Assembly (NCBI RefSeq): GCF_029245835.1 | Contig: NZ_JAQWOO010000048.1 | Location: 1 to 37,890 of the forward strand | Source of the DNA: Algibacter sp. | GTDB taxonomy: Bacteria > Bacteroidota > Bacteroidia > Flavobacteriales > Flavobacteriaceae | Direction: 5' to 3' | Length of the DNA stretch: 37,890 nucleotides | Part shown: positions 16,741 to 24,305 of the stretch, one piece after another | Position numbering within the stretch: the first letter of the stretch is position 1 | Layout: every line of letters starts with the position of its first letter | Translations under genes and position numbers: made by a program | Notes under the pieces: generated by a model | Told to the model about the DNA's origin: nothing | The model's database searches: none | Seen by the model: only the letters and a program-made list of their open reading frames with translations

Positions 16741-17271
16741 ATGAAGCAGATTTTAACTTTTGCAGGGAGCAATAGCAAGGTATCAATAAATAAACAATTA
16801 GCAATTTACGCAGCAAACTTAGTAGAAAATGTTGAAGTTACTATTTTGGATTTAAATGATTTTGAATTACCGATTTATGGTATTGATTTGGAGAGTAATA
16901 AAGGAATTCCAGACAATGCTCATAAGTTTTTAGAGGCTATAAAATCATCAGATGGTATCGTATTATCTTTAGCTGAACACAACGGCGCTTATGCTACGGT
17001 ATTTAAAAATCTATTTGACTGGATGTCTAGAATAGATGGCAAACTTTGGAGTGAAAAACCTATGCTTTTAATGACAACATCTCCAGGAGCTAGAGGAGGC
17101 GTTACGGTATTAGAAATTGCCAAAGGTCGTTTTCAGTTTATGGGCGGAAATATTGTTGCAGATTATAGTTTACCATCATTTTTTGATAACTTTAAAGAAG
17201 GAGAGGTGACAAATGCTGAATTAAATGCTGATTTAAAATCTAAAGTTGAACTTTTTCAAAAAGCAATATAA
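16741..17271 (+). CDS. NAD(P)H-dependent FMN reductase-family protein
   Basis: The 176-aa flavodoxin-like protein has the phosphate-binding FAGSNSKVSINKQLA loop near the N-terminus, a central LSLAEHNGAYATVFKNLFDW segment (the usual PEYNGS-type flavin loop in variant form) and TTSPGARGG near residue 115. The family includes azo- and quinone reductases using FMN. Here it is 2 nt after doxX and 29 nt before marR, suggesting a quinone- or electrophile-inducible reductase. The natural substrate cannot be named. Confidence 0.9.
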   Translation: MKQILTFAGSNSKVSINKQLAIYAANLVENVEVTILDLNDFELPIYGIDLESNKGIPDNAHKFLEAIKSSDGIVLSLAEHNGAYATVFKNLFDWMSRIDGKLWSEKPMLLMTTSPGARGGVTVLEIAKGRFQFMGGNIVADYSLPSFFDNFKEGEVTNAELNADLKSKVELFQKAI

Positions 17272-17300
17272 CTGTATACTGAGACTGAAAACTAGAAGTA

Positions 17301-17738
17301 ATGGGAGATTTATCAAAAGATATCAATTCAACATTTGCCAATAATAGAGTAAAAGCTTTATTGAACATTATTTATACAGCAAATTGGATTACGAGTCATC
17401 AAAACGAGTTTTTTAAATCTTTTGGTATATCACCACAACAATACAACATTCTAAGAATTTTAAAAGGTGCAGATAAAGCTCTGAATGTACAAACAATTAA
17501 AGAGAGAATGTTAGAGCGTTCGCCCAACGCAACGCGTTTAATGGATAAATTATGTGCTAAGAATTATATTGAGCGTTGCCCTTCAGAACATGATAGACGT
17601 GTCGTTAAAATAGCTATAACCAAGGAAGGGAAAATGTTTTTAGATGCGATACCCAATAATTTTAATGCAACATTACTGAAGAATCTAAATGAAGCTGAAG
17701 CAGAACAATTAAGTAATCTGCTTGATAAAATGCGATAA
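17301..17738 (+). CDS. MarR-family transcriptional regulator
   Basis: This 145-aa winged-helix protein has a recognition region around RSPNATRLMDKLCAKNYIER and a wing EHDRRVVKIAITKEG with the typical DRR. It is the last gene of the doxX operon, and a perfect palindrome overlapping that operon's promoter (16318-16335) is the natural autoregulatory site. Two cysteines, Cys85 and Cys93, flank the end of the recognition helix; by analogy with thiol-sensing MarR proteins they could sense oxidants or electrophiles, but this is inference. A second site-like palindrome lies just downstream, ahead of the pirin gene. Confidence 0.92.
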   Translation: MGDLSKDINSTFANNRVKALLNIIYTANWITSHQNEFFKSFGISPQQYNILRILKGADKALNVQTIKERMLERSPNATRLMDKLCAKNYIERCPSEHDRRVVKIAITKEGKMFLDAIPNNFNATLLKNLNEAEAEQLSNLLDKMR

Positions 17739-17760
17739 TCGTATTTTTTTAATTAAATAT

Positions 17761-17772
17761 TTTCCATGGAAA
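17761..17772. promoter_or_regulatory. Second candidate MarR site upstream of the first pirin gene
   Basis: TTTCC-AT-GGAAA is a perfect palindrome sharing the TTCC-N2-GGAA core and 2-bp centre of the site at 16318-16335. It lies about 100 bp upstream of the pirin start. Confidence 0.5.
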
Positions 17773-17797
17773 GTAAGTGCAGATAAACTAGTAGACT

Positions 17798-17820
17798 TGT
17801 CAGGTTTTTAAATCCTGACA
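17798..17820. repeat. Short inverted repeat, TGTCAGG...CCTGACA
   Basis: A perfect 7-bp inverted repeat with a T/A-rich 9-nt centre. The core GTCAGGTTTTTAAA closely matches the centre of the larger palindrome at 18782-18814, so both look like copies of one dispersed intergenic repeat. Confidence 0.6.
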
Positions 17821-17873
17821 CGTTTGAAAACTGAAAAATTACTTCTTCAAGGAAATCACAAAACAAATAAATT

Positions 17874-18743
17874 ATGAAACTAAATACAATAAAAAGAGTA
17901 GGGCGTAGTGATTTTGTAAATATGGGTCCTATACAATTGAGGCAGCCCATACCAACACAAGAAATTGATAATATAGATCCATTTATTTTATTACATCATT
18001 ACGGACCTTATGAAATTTCAGAACGCAATAACCCTTTTGATTTAGGTCCACATCCCCATCGTGGTTTTGAACCAATAACTTTTTTAGTTGAAGGGGAACA
18101 GTTACACAGAGATTCTTTAGGAAATGAAAGTATCGTAAATGCTGGTGATGTACAATGGACAACTGCTGGCAGAGGTATTATTCATGCTGAAGCACCAACA
18201 AAAGCCTTTGTTAAAAAAGGAGGTGTTTTAGAAGGTATTCAATTATGGTTGAATTTACCTGCGGAAAAGAAAATGATTAAAGCTAATTATCAGCATGTTA
18301 AAAATGACCATTTTAGAGTAGTGTCTTCTGAAGATAAAAAAGTTAAGATTCAAATTATAGCTGGAGCTCTAGAAGGTGTCTATGGACGGATTCAAACGCA
18401 AACGGCTGTAAATGCTTTTATGGTTTCTGTTGAAGCGGATGGAACGTTTGATATTAAAGTCCCTAGTTCGCATCAATCTACAGTATATTTATTAAAAGGC
18501 GATGTGATTGTAAATGATGTAGAAGTACTGAAATTAAATGATAATCAATTGATTCAGTTTAATCAAGATGGTGAAGGGTTTACTATTAAGGGCAATGAAA
18601 GTAGTAAGTTATTATTTATTTCTGGAGAACCTTTTAACGAGCCTGTAACCACTTACGGCCCTTACGTGATGAATACACAAACAGAAATTATGGAAGCTAT
18701 GCGAGATTATCAAATGGGGAAGATGGGATTTTTGCCCGCGTAG
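17874..18743 (+). CDS. Pirin-family cupin protein (289 aa)
   Basis: Pirins are double-cupin, iron-binding proteins; some have quercetinase activity and others act in stress responses. The metal ligands are visible: HPHRGFEPITFLVEG gives the HxH pair and IIHAEAP gives the later H and E. VNAGDVQWTTAGRG is the conserved pirin signature. The C-terminal half is a second, weaker cupin. The start codon is the only good one, about 135 bp after marR. Linkage to the MarR operon plus a shared operator core suggests the same regulon. Confidence 0.92.
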   Translation: MKLNTIKRVGRSDFVNMGPIQLRQPIPTQEIDNIDPFILLHHYGPYEISERNNPFDLGPHPHRGFEPITFLVEGEQLHRDSLGNESIVNAGDVQWTTAGRGIIHAEAPTKAFVKKGGVLEGIQLWLNLPAEKKMIKANYQHVKNDHFRVVSSEDKKVKIQIIAGALEGVYGRIQTQTAVNAFMVSVEADGTFDIKVPSSHQSTVYLLKGDVIVNDVEVLKLNDNQLIQFNQDGEGFTIKGNESSKLLFISGEPFNEPVTTYGPYVMNTQTEIMEAMRDYQMGKMGFLPA

Positions 18744-18870
18744 AAAAGCCTCTAACCCCCAGATGGGGAATTCAAAAAAGAAGACCAGTCAGGTTTTTAA
18801 AACCCGACTGGTCTAAAAAAAACATAACAGTAAGCCTTCTCCTCCCTGCGGAGGGTTAGGGGAGGCTTTT
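18744..18870. repeat. Composite nested inverted-repeat element between the two pirin genes
   Basis: The outer arms AAAAGCCTC..TAACCCCC (18744-18760) and its near reverse complement (18851-18870) enclose a 16-bp near-perfect hairpin, AGACCAGTCAGGTTTT (18782-18797) with 18799-18814. Each outer arm also carries its own mini-hairpin (CCCC-AGAT-GGGG and CCTCC-CTGC-GGAGG). It begins directly after the pirin stop codon and fills almost the whole spacer. It resembles REP/MITE-like intergenic elements, and the T-run at 18867-18871 could also terminate transcription. Confidence 0.7.
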
Positions 18871-18885
18871 TAACACACAGAAATT

Positions 18886-19602
18886 ATGAAAACAGTAATT
18901 CACAAAGCAGATACAAGAGGTTTTGCAGACCACGGATGGTTGAAATCGTATCATACATTTAGTTTCGCCAGTTACCAGAATGCAGAACGCATGAATTTTG
19001 GTATGCTACGCGTGCTTAATGATGATGTGGTACAACCTAAAATGGGTTTTGGAACGCATCCGCATCAGAATATGGAGATTATTTCGATTCCGCTTTTAGG
19101 CGCCTTATCGCATAAGGATAGTATGGGGAACAAACGCCCCATTGAAGTTGGAGAAGTGCAAGTAATGAGTGCGGGAACAGGATTGACGCATTCTGAATTT
19201 AACGATAGTAAAACGGATGAAACCAATTTTTTACAGCTCTGGATTATCCCTGAAGAAATGGGTGTTGAACCAAATTATGAGCAGCGTAAGTTTGATGTAA
19301 GAAACCAGAAAAATAAGTTGCAAACTGTTGTTGCTCCCAAGAGTAAATTAGAAGGCGATGCGTTGCCAATAAGTCAGCAGGCATACATTTACAGAACAGA
19401 TTTAGATAGTGAGCATGCTTTAACTTTAGATTCGAAAAGCACTAACCATGGATCTTACATTTTTGTAGTTAATGGCAAAGTTGAAGTCGGAGATACTATT
19501 TTAGATAAAAGAGATGCTATTGGTGTTTGGGATACGAAAAATATTGATATTGTAGCTAAAGAAAATTCGGAAATCATTATTATCGAAGTTCCTATGAACT
19601 AA
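18886..19602 (+). CDS. Pirin-family cupin protein (238 aa)
   Basis: This second pirin is of the shorter YhhW-like type. The N-terminus HKADTRGFADHGWLKSYHTF is typical. Metal-binding GTHPHQNMEII (HxH) and GLTHSEFND (H and E) are both present, so an intact iron site is expected. It is clearly distinct from the preceding 289-aa pirin, so the pair is not a recent duplication. The nested repeat element fills the gap between them. A terminator follows. Confidence 0.92.
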   Translation: MKTVIHKADTRGFADHGWLKSYHTFSFASYQNAERMNFGMLRVLNDDVVQPKMGFGTHPHQNMEIISIPLLGALSHKDSMGNKRPIEVGEVQVMSAGTGLTHSEFNDSKTDETNFLQLWIIPEEMGVEPNYEQRKFDVRNQKNKLQTVVAPKSKLEGDALPISQQAYIYRTDLDSEHALTLDSKSTNHGSYIFVVNGKVEVGDTILDKRDAIGVWDTKNIDIVAKENSEIIIIEVPMN

Positions 19603-19628
19603 GAGGATTTATTTTGATTAATAGCGAA

Positions 19629-19657
19629 AAAGCATCCAATTTTGGATGCTTTTTTTA
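19629..19657 (+). terminator. Rho-independent terminator after the second pirin
   Basis: The hairpin AGCATCCA / TGGATGCT (19631-19638 with 19643-19650) is followed by seven T. Confidence 0.85.
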
Positions 19658-19707
19658 TTTAAAAAAACGATATTTGCCTTTAGACTAACCAAAAAAAAGA
19701 AAAGATT

Positions 19708-19890
19708 ATGGCAATGAATAAAAATACGGTTCTAGCTTGGGCTACAATTTTAATGATTATTATGGGCGTATTGCTCATTTTAATGGGCGCATATAGATAT
19801 ACTGATGTTGCTGGTTGGGGTTTTGCAACCGTTGGGATTGGTTTTTTTGCTATTGCATGGGTGTTTAATGCTTTGAAAGGTAGGGTTTAG
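19708..19890 (+). CDS. Small two-helix membrane protein (CAL67264-like)
   Basis: The 60-aa protein has two hydrophobic helices (about residues 8-27 and 35-55) joined by a short RYTDVAGWGF loop, and a basic end (ALKGRV). It resembles what I remember of the NCBI-named CAL67264 family of Flavobacteriaceae membrane proteins; this name is from memory. It sits between a terminator and ettA, probably with its own promoter (an ATATTTG box near 19672). Function is unknown. Confidence 0.75.
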   Translation: MAMNKNTVLAWATILMIIMGVLLILMGAYRYTDVAGWGFATVGIGFFAIAWVFNALKGRV

Positions 19891-19973
19891 AGATTTATAA
19901 TTTAGGAATAAAGATTTTTGCTTTTTCCAAAGCCTGATAAACAATTAAGCGTATCAACTAATAAACGTAAAAA

Positions 19974-21665
19974 ATGAGTGACGATAAAAAAGTGATTTTT
20001 TCAATGTCTGGGTTAACTAAGACATTTCCAGGTGCAAATACACCAGTTTTAAAAAATATTTATTTAAGCTTCTTTTATGGAGCAAAAATTGGAATTTTAG
20101 GTCTTAATGGTTCTGGTAAATCTACTTTGCTTAAAATTATTGCTGGAGTTGATAAAAATTTCCAAGGTGATGTTACCTTTTTGCAAGACTATTCCGTTGG
20201 ATTTTTAGAGCAAGAACCACAGCTTGATGAAAGTAAAACCGTAATGGAAGTTGTTCGTGAAGGTGCAGCAGAAACCGTTGCTATTCTTGACGAATACAAT
20301 AAAATTAACGACATGTTTGGGTTAGAAGAAGTATACTCAGACGCAGATAAAATGCAGAAGTTAATGGACAGACAAGCGGTGCTTCAAGATGAGATTGATG
20401 CATCTAATGCTTGGGAGTTAGACACCAAGCTGGAAATAGCCATGGATGCGCTGCGCACTCCTGATGGAGATAAAAAAATAAGCGTTTTGTCTGGTGGAGA
20501 ACGCCGTCGTGTAGCCTTATGCCGTTTACTTTTGCAAGAACCAGATGTATTATTACTGGATGAGCCTACTAACCATTTAGATGCAGAATCTGTGCATTGG
20601 TTAGAGCATCATTTAGCACAATATAAAGGGACAGTTATTGCCGTAACGCACGATAGGTACTTTTTAGATAACGTGGCTGGCTGGATTTTAGAATTGGATA
20701 GAGGCGAAGGCATCCCTTGGAAAGGAAACTATTCATCTTGGTTAGACCAAAAATCTAAGCGTATGGCTCAAGAGGGAAAAGCCGCTTCTAAGCGTCAAAA
20801 AACCTTAGAACGTGAGTTAGAATGGGTCCGTCAAGGGGCTAAAGGTCGCCAAACGAAACAAAAGGCACGTTTAAAGAGTTATGATAAGTTAATGAGTCAA
20901 GATCAAAAGCAACTTGATGAAAAGCTTGAAATTTATATTCCTAACGGTCCGCGTTTAGGAACTAATGTTATTGATGCTAAGGGTGTTGCTAAAGGATATG
21001 ATGATAAGTTGTTATATGACGATTTAAATTTTAGCTTACCACAAGCTGGAATTGTTGGGATTATAGGACCAAATGGTGCAGGTAAAACCACTATTTTCAG
21101 AATGATAATGGGAGAGGAAACTCCTGATAAGGGTGAGTTTGTAGTTGGTGATACAGCGAAACTTGCTTATGTAGATCAAAAGCATTCAAACATAGATCCA
21201 GAGAAAACCATTTGGCAAAACTTTAGTGATGAGCAAGAGCTTATTTTAATGGGTGGAAAGGAAGTGAATTCAAGAGCCTATTTAAGTCGATTTAATTTTT
21301 CTGGAGGTGAACAAAACAAAAAAGTAAAACTGCTTTCTGGAGGTGAGCGTAACCGTTTACATTTAGCTATGACGCTTAAAGAAGAAGGTAATGTGTTACT
21401 TCTAGATGAGCCTACTAATGATCTTGATGTGAATACGTTACGAGCATTAGAAGAGGGGTTAGAAAACTTTGCAGGCTGTGCTGTAGTAATTAGTCACGAC
21501 CGTTGGTTTCTAGATAGAATTTGTACACATATTTTAGCTTTTGAAGGCGACTCTCAAGTGTATTTCTTTGAAGGTAGTTTTTCTGATTATGAAGAAAATA
21601 AAAAGAAAAGACTTGGTGGTGATTTGATGCCGAAACGAATTAAGTACAGAAAGTTAGTACGATAA
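19974..21665 (+). CDS. ettA: Energy-dependent translational throttle protein EttA (ABC-F)
   Basis: EttA is an ABC-F ATPase that binds the ribosomal E site and gates the first elongation step according to the ATP/ADP ratio. Two ABC domains are complete: Walker A GLNGSGKST and GPNGAGKTT, signatures LSGGERRR and LSGGERNR, and Walker B LLLDEPTNHLD and LLLDEPTNDLD. A basic linker with RQGAKGRQTKQKARLKSY lies between them. At 563 aa it is the family length. No membrane segments are present, which rules out a transporter. Confidence 0.95.
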   Translation: MSDDKKVIFSMSGLTKTFPGANTPVLKNIYLSFFYGAKIGILGLNGSGKSTLLKIIAGVDKNFQGDVTFLQDYSVGFLEQEPQLDESKTVMEVVREGAAETVAILDEYNKINDMFGLEEVYSDADKMQKLMDRQAVLQDEIDASNAWELDTKLEIAMDALRTPDGDKKISVLSGGERRRVALCRLLLQEPDVLLLDEPTNHLDAESVHWLEHHLAQYKGTVIAVTHDRYFLDNVAGWILELDRGEGIPWKGNYSSWLDQKSKRMAQEGKAASKRQKTLERELEWVRQGAKGRQTKQKARLKSYDKLMSQDQKQLDEKLEIYIPNGPRLGTNVIDAKGVAKGYDDKLLYDDLNFSLPQAGIVGIIGPNGAGKTTIFRMIMGEETPDKGEFVVGDTAKLAYVDQKHSNIDPEKTIWQNFSDEQELILMGGKEVNSRAYLSRFNFSGGEQNKKVKLLSGGERNRLHLAMTLKEEGNVLLLDEPTNDLDVNTLRALEEGLENFAGCAVVISHDRWFLDRICTHILAFEGDSQVYFFEGSFSDYEENKKKRLGGDLMPKRIKYRKLVR

Positions 21666-21675
21666 AAAAAACATA

Positions 21676-21701
21676 AAGCTCACTGAAAAGTGGGCTTTTT
21701 T
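21676..21701 (+). terminator. Terminator after ettA
   Basis: The stem AAGCTCACT / AGTGGGCTT with a GAAA tetraloop is followed by a T-run. It overlaps the stop codon of the convergent small gene by one base. Confidence 0.8.
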
Positions 21702-21901
21702 CATTCATAAAGATGTCCAGAGGCTATTTCAAAATGAGATGTTTTATCTGTATTTTTTACTGCCTCAAAATTTTCATTGAAAATACTTAATTCATTTTCA
21801 ATAGATAGAACGTGTTCATTTATATATAATATTCTTTTTGTCAGTATCCCTAATACAAATACTGATATCACAAATATTAAGGTAAAAAACACTTCAATCA
21901 T
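21701..21901 (-). CDS. Small membrane protein with GHLY tail (pair member B)
   Basis: This 66-aa protein has one N-terminal membrane helix (about residues 2-22), a charged helical middle (NEHVLSIENELSIFNENFE) and a C-terminal EIASGHLYE. The tail matches the tail of its upstream neighbour (GHMY), with an acidic or polar helix before it in both. It is 11 nt downstream of that neighbour and evidently in the same transcript. No known family was recognised. Confidence 0.6.
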   Translation of the reverse strand: MIEVFFTLIFVISVFVLGILTKRILYINEHVLSIENELSIFNENFEAVKNTDKTSHFEIASGHLYE

Positions 21902-21912
21902 TAATTTGCTTT

Positions 21913-22155
21913 TTAATTACCACCATACATATGCCCATCTGTAAAATCTTTATACGCTTCATCTTCTTTCATAGAAGTATTGATTTTTTCAAGGCGTTCA
22001 TTTTCTTTTTTAAGTAAGTATGATTTCCTAACACCTAATATTAGAATAATTCCAAAAAATATAACAACAACAATAAGTGCGGTTACAACTTGAGATTGAG
22101 AAATTAAAGAAATAGCTAGTGATTCTCTAGCTAGTTGGTTCAGTAATATATTCAT
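21913..22155 (-). CDS. Small membrane protein with GHMY tail (pair member A)
   Basis: This 80-aa protein has a central membrane helix (about residues 23-43, VTALIVVVIFFGIILILGV), then a basic RKSYLLKKENERLEK coiled segment, and ends DFTDGHMYGGN. Together with the next gene it forms a pair sharing membrane helix, charged helix and a G-H-(L/M)-Y end. Small size, orderly charge pattern and tight spacing argue for real genes. Function is unknown. Confidence 0.62.
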   Translation of the reverse strand: MNILLNQLARESLAISLISQSQVVTALIVVVIFFGIILILGVRKSYLLKKENERLEKINTSMKEDEAYKDFTDGHMYGGN

Positions 22156-22219
22156 AGCAAATTTGGTTAATAGCTTATCAAATATAACATATTTTCGTTA
22201 TAAAAAGTAAAAAATAAAT

Positions 22220-22999
22220 TTAGTGTTGTGGATACCAGTCAAGCAGAACAACTTCAATATCAGGATTTGCAGTATTCACAATACGTTTAAATTTTTTAAC
22301 ATCACTAAATCCATCTGTTCCTCTATAATGGTAAGGGTAAACTTCTTTAGGGTTAAACTCTAATACAGCACTAGCCGCACTTTCAACAGTCATAGTGTAA
22401 GGTGAATTCATGCATATAAAGGCTTTGTCTATGGCCTTTAATGCTCTCATTTCAGCTATATCTTCGGTATCTCCAGAAAAATATACACGTTCAATTCCAA
22501 AAGTAAAAACATAACCGTTGCCTCTGCCTTTTTCATGAAACTTTAGCGCTTCTTCACGTAAATTATACATCGGGAGGGCTTCAATTTTAAACGTATCAAA
22601 TGTTTTTAAATCGCCATTATTCATTAAAATACTTTTCGAAACTAATGCATCAGGTAATTTATCTATAACTGCTTTTGGCGCAATTATTTTAGAATTATTT
22701 AAATCTAATGCTTTTAGTGTTTCTAGTGCTAAATGATCAAAATGGACATCAGTAATAACTACAAAATTTGGTGTACCATACGTTTTATATGCCTCAGCTC
22801 CAAGTGTTGGGTCTATATATATTGTAGTATTTCCATACTCAACAACAGTACTAGCGTGTTCTATAGGATGAATTTTTAAAAGCGGTTCTTTAGTATTTTG
22901 AGCAAAAGGCTTTTCACTTTCAACAACTTTTTCTTCTTTATTTTTACAGTTTGTAAAGCAAATAACCGAGAGAATTACTATTGTGATTTTTAATTTCAT
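22220..22999 (-). CDS. Exported MBL-fold metallohydrolase lipoprotein
   Basis: This 259-aa protein starts at the ATG 22997-22999, giving a clean lipoprotein signal peptide MKLKITIVILSVICFTNC (lipobox FTNC). A longer in-frame start at 23038 would bury the signal. The body is MBL-fold: IDPTLG, TDVHFDHLA (HxHxDH in variant form, with D in place of the first H), FSGDTED and YPYHYRG for the remaining ligands. It is related in pattern to the UPF0173 protein at 7041-7718, but is exported. The substitution of the first metal His is worth noting, though relatives with this variant are known to me. Substrate unknown. Confidence 0.85.
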   Translation of the reverse strand: MKLKITIVILSVICFTNCKNKEEKVVESEKPFAQNTKEPLLKIHPIEHASTVVEYGNTTIYIDPTLGAEAYKTYGTPNFVVITDVHFDHLALETLKALDLNNSKIIAPKAVIDKLPDALVSKSILMNNGDLKTFDTFKIEALPMYNLREEALKFHEKGRGNGYVFTFGIERVYFSGDTEDIAEMRALKAIDKAFICMNSPYTMTVESAASAVLEFNPKEVYPYHYRGTDGFSDVKKFKRIVNTANPDIEVVLLDWYPQH

Positions 23000-23301
23000 A
23001 TTTTGAGATTTCAAGTTTTCTAAAGATAATTTTTTCAATCAACATATAAAAATGTAATATTTCAATTGTTATATATGTCTATAAAATAGAAGTAAATAAT
23101 ATTATAGTATAAATCTGTAAAGTAAATCTCCATTTACGTTTAAAAATTGAGTTTTTTTAACGAAATTGCTTATCTATAAGATTTTTCAATCTAAAAATTC
23201 AAATTTACGACGTATACTATTGTGGATATTGATTTTAAACGAAAAGTTGACGAATGAATAAATCAGTTTAATATTGATACTAAAGCTAAAAACCTTTGAT
23301 A

Positions 23302-23886
23302 ATGAGTGGTGCGCCAATTAAAAATATAGAAAAGAAGCTACTTTCAGATAATTATTATATTCTGAACAGAGTCACTTTTGACTATTTAATGCGAAGTGGT
23401 GAATGGGTAAATCAGATGCGAGAGGTCTATGATAGAGGTGATGGTGCTGGTATTTTGTTATATAATAAAAAAAAACAAACGGTTATTTTAACCAAACAAT
23501 TCAGAATGCCGACCTATTTGAATGGTAATGAATATGGGTTTTTAGTTGAGATTGCTGCAGGAATGCTTGATAAAGATAATCCTGAAGCTTGTGTTATAAG
23601 AGAGACTGAAGAAGAAGTTGGGTATCGTTTAAAATCGGTAAAAAAGATTTATGAAAGCTATTCATCACCTGGAGTAATGACAGAGAAAATGCATTTTTTT
23701 ATTGGTGAATATACCGATGATATGAAGGTGAATGAAGGCGGTGGTTTAGAAAGTGAACACGAAGATATTGAGGTATTAGAGATACCTTTTACGAATGCCG
23801 TTAATATGTTAAACAATGGAGAAATAGTCGATACAAGGACTATTGTGTTATTACAATATGCAATTATTCATAAGTTGTTAGAATAA
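23302..23886 (+). CDS. Nudix hydrolase, NudK-like
   Basis: The 194-aa protein contains a Nudix box of the NudK type, AAGMLDKDNPEACVIRETEE-EVG (about residues 91-113), with the glutamates that bind Mg. GAGILLYNKKKQTVILTKQFRMPTYL precedes it and YSSPGVMTEKMHFF follows, as in GDP-mannose pyrophosphatase NudK and ADP-ribose pyrophosphatases. It probably hydrolyses a nucleotide-sugar or ADP-ribose-like substrate. The ATG at 23302 is preferred over an upstream TTG (23296). About 260 bp of gene-free AT-rich DNA precedes it. Confidence 0.88.
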   Translation: MSGAPIKNIEKKLLSDNYYILNRVTFDYLMRSGEWVNQMREVYDRGDGAGILLYNKKKQTVILTKQFRMPTYLNGNEYGFLVEIAAGMLDKDNPEACVIRETEEEVGYRLKSVKKIYESYSSPGVMTEKMHFFIGEYTDDMKVNEGGGLESEHEDIEVLEIPFTNAVNMLNNGEIVDTRTIVLLQYAIIHKLLE

Positions 23887-23899
23887 AATAGACAAACTA

Positions 23900-24305
23900 C
23901 AGCAAGTAAATTTATACAGAAGCAAATTTATTCTAGTAAGCGGGAAACTTGTTGAGCATTACAAGAAGTACTTAGTAAAACTTAGTTTCGCGAAAAAAAA
24001 TATAAAACCCTATATATTGTTAGTATTGTTTGGGTTCCTGAAATTGCTTACAGAAAAGAGGAATTTTACTATTTAAATAACGGAGAGTTAAATTTGCATG
24101 GTGTTATAGTGACAGAACCAATAATATCTCATCTCTTAGTTTTGCGAAAAAAATGTGTCTGCCTTTATTGATGATATATTTTTCAGGTTTACTCAATATG
24201 TCTTCGTCATAAGGTTCTGCATAAAAAAATTTTTAACCATTCAATGTTCAAATCATAAAAGTCTTTGGCATATTGTTTTTCAAAAGAAATAATATTATTC
24301 ATCAT
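23900..24305 (-). pseudogene. Decayed GNAT-family acetyltransferase gene
   Basis: Minus-strand reading from ATG 24303-24305 gives MMNNIISFEKQYAKDFYDLN and then hits a stop. Shifting frame continues FFYAEPYDEDILSKPEKYII and NKGRHIFFAKLRDEI; a further shift gives IIGSVTITP. These are the N-terminal and central parts of a GNAT acetyltransferase (the family's GGHIFFA..DEIIGTVAL region). More distal sequence gives only weak matches (KQFQ, LTRINLLLYKF) broken by stops. At least three lesions are needed to read through, so the gene is dead. Its start overlaps the stop of the arginase-like gene, so it was once translationally coupled to it. Confidence 0.65.

Noticed and set aside
24007-24171. Plus-strand frame reading LYIVSIVWVPEIAYRKEEFY followed by YLNNGELNLHGVIVTEP.
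   Set aside because: It lacks a start codon and an upstream stop follows closely. The opposite strand gives GNAT-like sequence over the same bases, which explains the composition better, although a fragment of another gene cannot be fully excluded.
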